This document shows positions 39,411 to 42,169 of a stretch of DNA of 42,169 bases, in pieces. The notes under the pieces are model-generated. The model was given only the letters and a program-made list of their open reading frames with translations, was not told the origin of the DNA and did not search any database. The position numbers and the translations under genes are program-made. The stretch covers positions 1-42,169 of the forward strand of contig MNEF01000053.1 in the NCBI GenBank assembly GCA_001917535.1, read 5' to 3'. The DNA is from Candidatus Rokubacteria bacterium 13_1_40CM_69_27. Its GTDB lineage: Bacteria > Methylomirabilota > Methylomirabilia > Rokubacteriales > CSP1-6. Position 1 is the stretch's first letter, and each line of letters begins with the position of its first letter.

Positions 39411-40906
39411 AGAGGCCCCGCCAGGTCCGCGACGATCATCCGGGCGGGGAGCTCTGGCCGCGCGTGTGGCCGCTGCTGGTGGCGTTCCTCTCGGGATGGG
39501 TCATCATGATGCTCGAGATCCTCGGCGGCCGGGTCCTGGCGCCCTACTTCGGCTACTCCGTCTACCAGTGGGGGGCGCTCATCGGCGTGGTGATGGCCGC
39601 GCTCGCCGGCGGCTACTTCCTGGGCGGACGGGTCGGTGACAGGCCCTACGCGCTCCGGTTCCTCCTGGGCGCGCTCGTCGTCTCCAGCCTCTACGTCTTC
39701 CTGGTGCCGCCGCTGGGGACCTCGATGCTGCCGTCCGTTCGCCGCTACGGTCCGGCGTGGGGCGCCGTCGTCGGCAGCGCCGTCCTCCTCGGGCTGCCCT
39801 CGGTGCTGCTGGCCGTGGTCTCGCCCATCGTCGTTCGGCTGACGATGACCACCCGGATCGCCGACACCGCCGGGCGCGTGTACGCCGTCTCGACGCTGGG
39901 GAGCATCGCCGGCACGTTCTTCACCGCCTTCTACGCCATTCCGGTGCTGGGCACCCGGGCCAGTCACTTCGTCGCCGGCACGCTGCTGGCGCTGGCGGTG
40001 CTGACCCTGGCGGTCGCCTGGCGGTGGTTCGGCCACAGCGTGGCGGCGGCGCTCCTTCTGGTGTCCTGGGTCTTGCCGGCCCCGCCGCCGCCGCCGGGCG
40101 TCATCTTCGAGGACGAGTCCATCCACAACATCATCCAGGTGGTGGACCAGCCGGCGGTCCGCTACCTCTACCTCAACTACCAGGACGGTCCCCAGACCGT
40201 CATGCTCAAGGATTCGCTGCTGGTCGGGAGCTACTACGACTACTTCCTCCTGGGGCCGCTCCTGAACGGCGGCCGGAAGGTGCTCTTCCTCGGCGCCGCC
40301 GGCGGCACCTCGGTGAAGCAGCTCGTCACCGTCTACCCCGAGGTCGACGTGGTCGGCGTCGAGCTCGACGGCAAGGTGATCGAGGTGGCCAAGAAGTTCT
40401 TCGGCCTGGGCGGCCACCCCCGGGTCCGCCTGGTGGAGCAGGACGCGCGCTGGTATCTGGAGACCACGCGCGAGCGCTACGACGTGATCGACATCGACCT
40501 CTACGTCACGGGCCACATCCCCTTCTTCTGCACCACCCGCGAGTTCTTCCAGCTCGCGAAGGACCGCCTGACCGAGCGTGGGCTCATCATGATGAACGTG
40601 CTGTCGATCCAGGCCGGCGACGATCTGATCGCGCCCTTCGTCCGCACCGTGCAGGCGGTGTTCCCGAGCGTCTTCCTCATCGGGAGCGGAAACTTCATCA
40701 TCGTCGCCAGCAAGGCGCCCGTGGAGGAGGCCGGCCTGCGGCGCCTGCTGGAGACGGCGCCCGCGCCCGTCACGGCCCGCGAGGTCGCGAATCGAGCGGT
40801 GGCGAGCTTTCGCGCGGCGGTGGTCGGCCCCGAGTGGCCGATCTTCACGGACGACCGGAACGACGTGGAGTTCCGGACCTTCAAGATGTTCTACGGTGAG
40901 TATTGA
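39407..40906 (+). CDS. Polytopic membrane protein fused to a spermidine-synthase-like domain
   Basis: 499 aa. Residues 20-235 have about seven hydrophobic helices. Residues 245-480 have a spermidine-synthase-like Rossmann domain: VLFLGAAGGTSVKQL for SAM binding, VVGVELDG, and DVIDIDLYVTGHIPFFCTTR in place of the substrate Asp loop. The standard aminopropyltransferase loop (D-S-T-D-P-x-G-P) is not kept, so the reaction may differ from spermidine synthesis. Membrane-fused members of this type are known in many bacteria but their job is unclear. Coupled to the methyltransferase upstream. Confidence 0.83.
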   Translation: MKRPRQVRDDHPGGELWPRVWPLLVAFLSGWVIMMLEILGGRVLAPYFGYSVYQWGALIGVVMAALAGGYFLGGRVGDRPYALRFLLGALVVSSLYVFLVPPLGTSMLPSVRRYGPAWGAVVGSAVLLGLPSVLLAVVSPIVVRLTMTTRIADTAGRVYAVSTLGSIAGTFFTAFYAIPVLGTRASHFVAGTLLALAVLTLAVAWRWFGHSVAAALLLVSWVLPAPPPPPGVIFEDESIHNIIQVVDQPAVRYLYLNYQDGPQTVMLKDSLLVGSYYDYFLLGPLLNGGRKVLFLGAAGGTSVKQLVTVYPEVDVVGVELDGKVIEVAKKFFGLGGHPRVRLVEQDARWYLETTRERYDVIDIDLYVTGHIPFFCTTREFFQLAKDRLTERGLIMMNVLSIQAGDDLIAPFVRTVQAVFPSVFLIGSGNFIIVASKAPVEEAGLRRLLETAPAPVTAREVANRAVASFRAAVVGPEWPIFTDDRNDVEFRTFKMFYGEY

Positions 40907-41783
40907 GGTGAGGCCGCGGCCCGCGCGGATCGTGGGCGGCCTGTGGCTGGCCGCCACGCTGGCCGGGGCGGGCGCGGCCGCGAGCGGCGTTCGGGCGGCC
41001 GGCGTCTTCGAGCGGGAGACCCTGGTCTACGAGACCCGCTCCGAGTTCTCGCACATGCGGATTCGCGATCGCGAGTCCCGCCGAACCCTCTACTTCGTCC
41101 GGGACAGCGGCGAAGAGGTCGTGGAGACCTCCATCGACCTCCGCGCGCCCCACCTGCTCCAGGTCGCGTACACGCGGTTGATGTTCGTGAGCTTCCTCTA
41201 CCGGCCCCAGCCGGCGGCGTGCCTCGTCGTCGGTCTGGGGGGCGGCGCGATGGTGCGCTTTCTCAACCACTTCTTCCCCGAGGTCTTGGTGGACGTCGTG
41301 GACATCGATCCGGTGATCGTCGCCGTCGCCGAGAAGTACTTCGGGACCGGCCCCCGGCCGGGCACGCGGATCTTCGTCGAGGACGGCTTCGAGTACCTGC
41401 GGCGGACGACCGAGCGCTACGACGTCATCTATATGGATGCGTTTCTCAAGCCCGGGGCCGGGACCGACCCGACGGGCGTCCCCCTGCGGCTCAAGACGAT
41501 CGAGTTCTTCCAGAGCCTCCACCGCCGTCTGCGCCCCGGCGGCCTCGTCGTCTTCAACGTCAACGCCAGCCCCGAGACCGAGAGCGACATCGCCAACATC
41601 CGGGCCGCCTTCCCCAGCGTGGACGTCTTCCGCATTCCGGGGACGGGGACGATCGTGGTCGTGGGATCGATCGCCGAGAGCAAGCCGGGGGATCGCGAGC
41701 TCCGCGAGCGCGCCCGGGCCCTCGATCGCCGGCGCGAACACGGCTTTTCCTTCGAGGGCCTGGTGGAGTACCGTGGCGACTGA
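40896..41783 (+). CDS. Exported spermidine-synthase-fold protein
   Basis: 295 aa. The N-terminus looks like a signal peptide or anchor (ARIVGGLWLAATLAGAGAAA, residues 9-28). Then a SpeE-like domain: LVVGLGGGAMVRFLNHFFP, VDIDPVIVAVAEKYF and DVIYMDAFLKPGAGTDPTGV. The SAM-binding motifs appear intact even though the domain seems to be outside the cytoplasm or membrane-attached. GTG 40896 overlaps the preceding gene by 11 bases; GTG 40908 is an alternative. It may form a pair with the membrane-fused relative upstream. Confidence 0.82.
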   Translation: MSIEVRPRPARIVGGLWLAATLAGAGAAASGVRAAGVFERETLVYETRSEFSHMRIRDRESRRTLYFVRDSGEEVVETSIDLRAPHLLQVAYTRLMFVSFLYRPQPAACLVVGLGGGAMVRFLNHFFPEVLVDVVDIDPVIVAVAEKYFGTGPRPGTRIFVEDGFEYLRRTTERYDVIYMDAFLKPGAGTDPTGVPLRLKTIEFFQSLHRRLRPGGLVVFNVNASPETESDIANIRAAFPSVDVFRIPGTGTIVVVGSIAESKPGDRELRERARALDRRREHGFSFEGLVEYRGD

Positions 41784-41786
41784 CTC

Positions 41787-42169
41787 ATGAGATCCGCGCT
41801 GCGCGTCGTCCGGCTGGGCGCGCTGGTCGCCGTCGTCCTCGGCCTCGCCGGGGGGACGGATGCTGCCTCGTCGATCGACGCGGGCCGCGCCTGGCGTGAT
41901 CTCGAAAGGATCGTGGGCCTCGGACCGCGGCCATCGGGGTCGGCCGCGCTCGACCGCACGCGGGAGTACATCGTCGGGGAGCTCCGGAAGGTCGGCGTCC
42001 GGGCCCGGACCCAGTCGTTCGTCGCGCCCACGGCCCTGGGGCCCGTCCGTATGGCCAACCTCATCGCCGAAATTCCGGGCCGGCGGGCGGAGGTGATCCT
42101 GTTCGGCGGGCACTACGATACGAAGTACTATCCCAACCTGCGCTTCGTCGGCGCCAACGACGGGGGATC
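41787..42169 (+). CDS. M28-family / glutaminyl-cyclase-like peptidase (partial, 3' end beyond window)
   Basis: Visible part is about 127 aa from ATG 41787. Signal peptide at residues 1-27 (ending GGTDAASS). It continues with RIVGLGPRPSGSAALDRTRE, typical of the M28 family, and FGGHYDTKYYP...FVGANDGG, which contains the first zinc His and Asp and resembles glutaminyl-peptide cyclotransferases and secreted aminopeptidases. Cut by the window end, so the remaining metal ligands cannot be checked. Three bases after the exported SpeE-like gene. Confidence 0.85.
   Translation, partial: MRSALRVVRLGALVAVVLGLAGGTDAASSIDAGRAWRDLERIVGLGPRPSGSAALDRTREYIVGELRKVGVRARTQSFVAPTALGPVRMANLIAEIPGRRAEVILFGGHYDTKYYPNLRFVGANDGG

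Overview
The window is very GC-rich, densely coded DNA from what looks like a Gram-negative-type (diderm), aerobically respiring bacterium. Evidence is the c-type cytochromes, the System I (Ccm) haem-handling genes, twin-arginine exported proteins and two cbb3-like oxidase cassettes. The overall style (fused CcoO-CcoP, SoxYZ fusion, recurring GCCGGC hairpin repeats, very high GC) would fit Candidatus Rokubacteria/Methylomirabilota, but no marker gene here proves this; it is an inference.

Left third (157-15023), all leftward. One long array appears to start with an ECF sigma factor (14384-14965), which has an ECF-like promoter and a palindrome just upstream. It is followed by its membrane anti-sigma factor, which unusually carries a periplasmic CXXCH haem motif. 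Next come a cupredoxin/carboxypeptidase-regulatory-like protein, a Tat-exported metallophosphoesterase, a SoxA/TsdA-like monohaem cytochrome and a Tat-exported SoxYZ fusion. After these lie a cbb3-type oxidase (ccoN, fused ccoOP), four tiny membrane-protein genes including ccoS, a CtaG-type assembly factor, and the complete ccmABCDEFG set. The layout suggests that one redox-responsive switch controls an electron donor module, the terminal oxidase and the machinery that matures its haems.

15225-18761, leftward: a second cbb3 cassette (ccoN2, ccoOP2, ccoS2 and the same three micro-genes), with a near-identical ccoN tract pointing to gene conversion. A terminator-like hairpin sits directly before ccoN2, after htpX (18890-19738).

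19821-27989, rightward: a classical lipid operon from a divergent promoter: DUF177 (YceD), rpmF, plsX, fabH, fabD, fabG, acpP, fabF, then a degenerate RNase III-fold protein in the usual rnc position, and an M50 site-2-type protease.

28126-36528: a UMF1-type MFS transporter diverges from a glutamine-synthetase-like ligase, an SDR dehydrogenase and a complete FbpB-type ABC importer (fused permease, binding protein, ATPase). This operon ends in an 18-codon SDR stub that runs into a DJ-1/PfpI pseudogene, behind a NUDIX hydrolase.

36578-38022: an ISNCY-like insertion sequence with intact transposase, imperfect terminal repeats and an 18-bp flanking direct repeat, sitting between two divergent promoters. 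38081-42169, rightward: a small unknown protein, a TRASH/YHS-like membrane protein, a methyltransferase, two spermidine-synthase-fold proteins (one polytopic, one exported) and the start of an M28/glutaminyl-cyclase-like peptidase cut by the window end.

The most interesting candidate system is the haem-bearing anti-sigma factor heading a minimal Sox-like plus cbb3 plus Ccm array.
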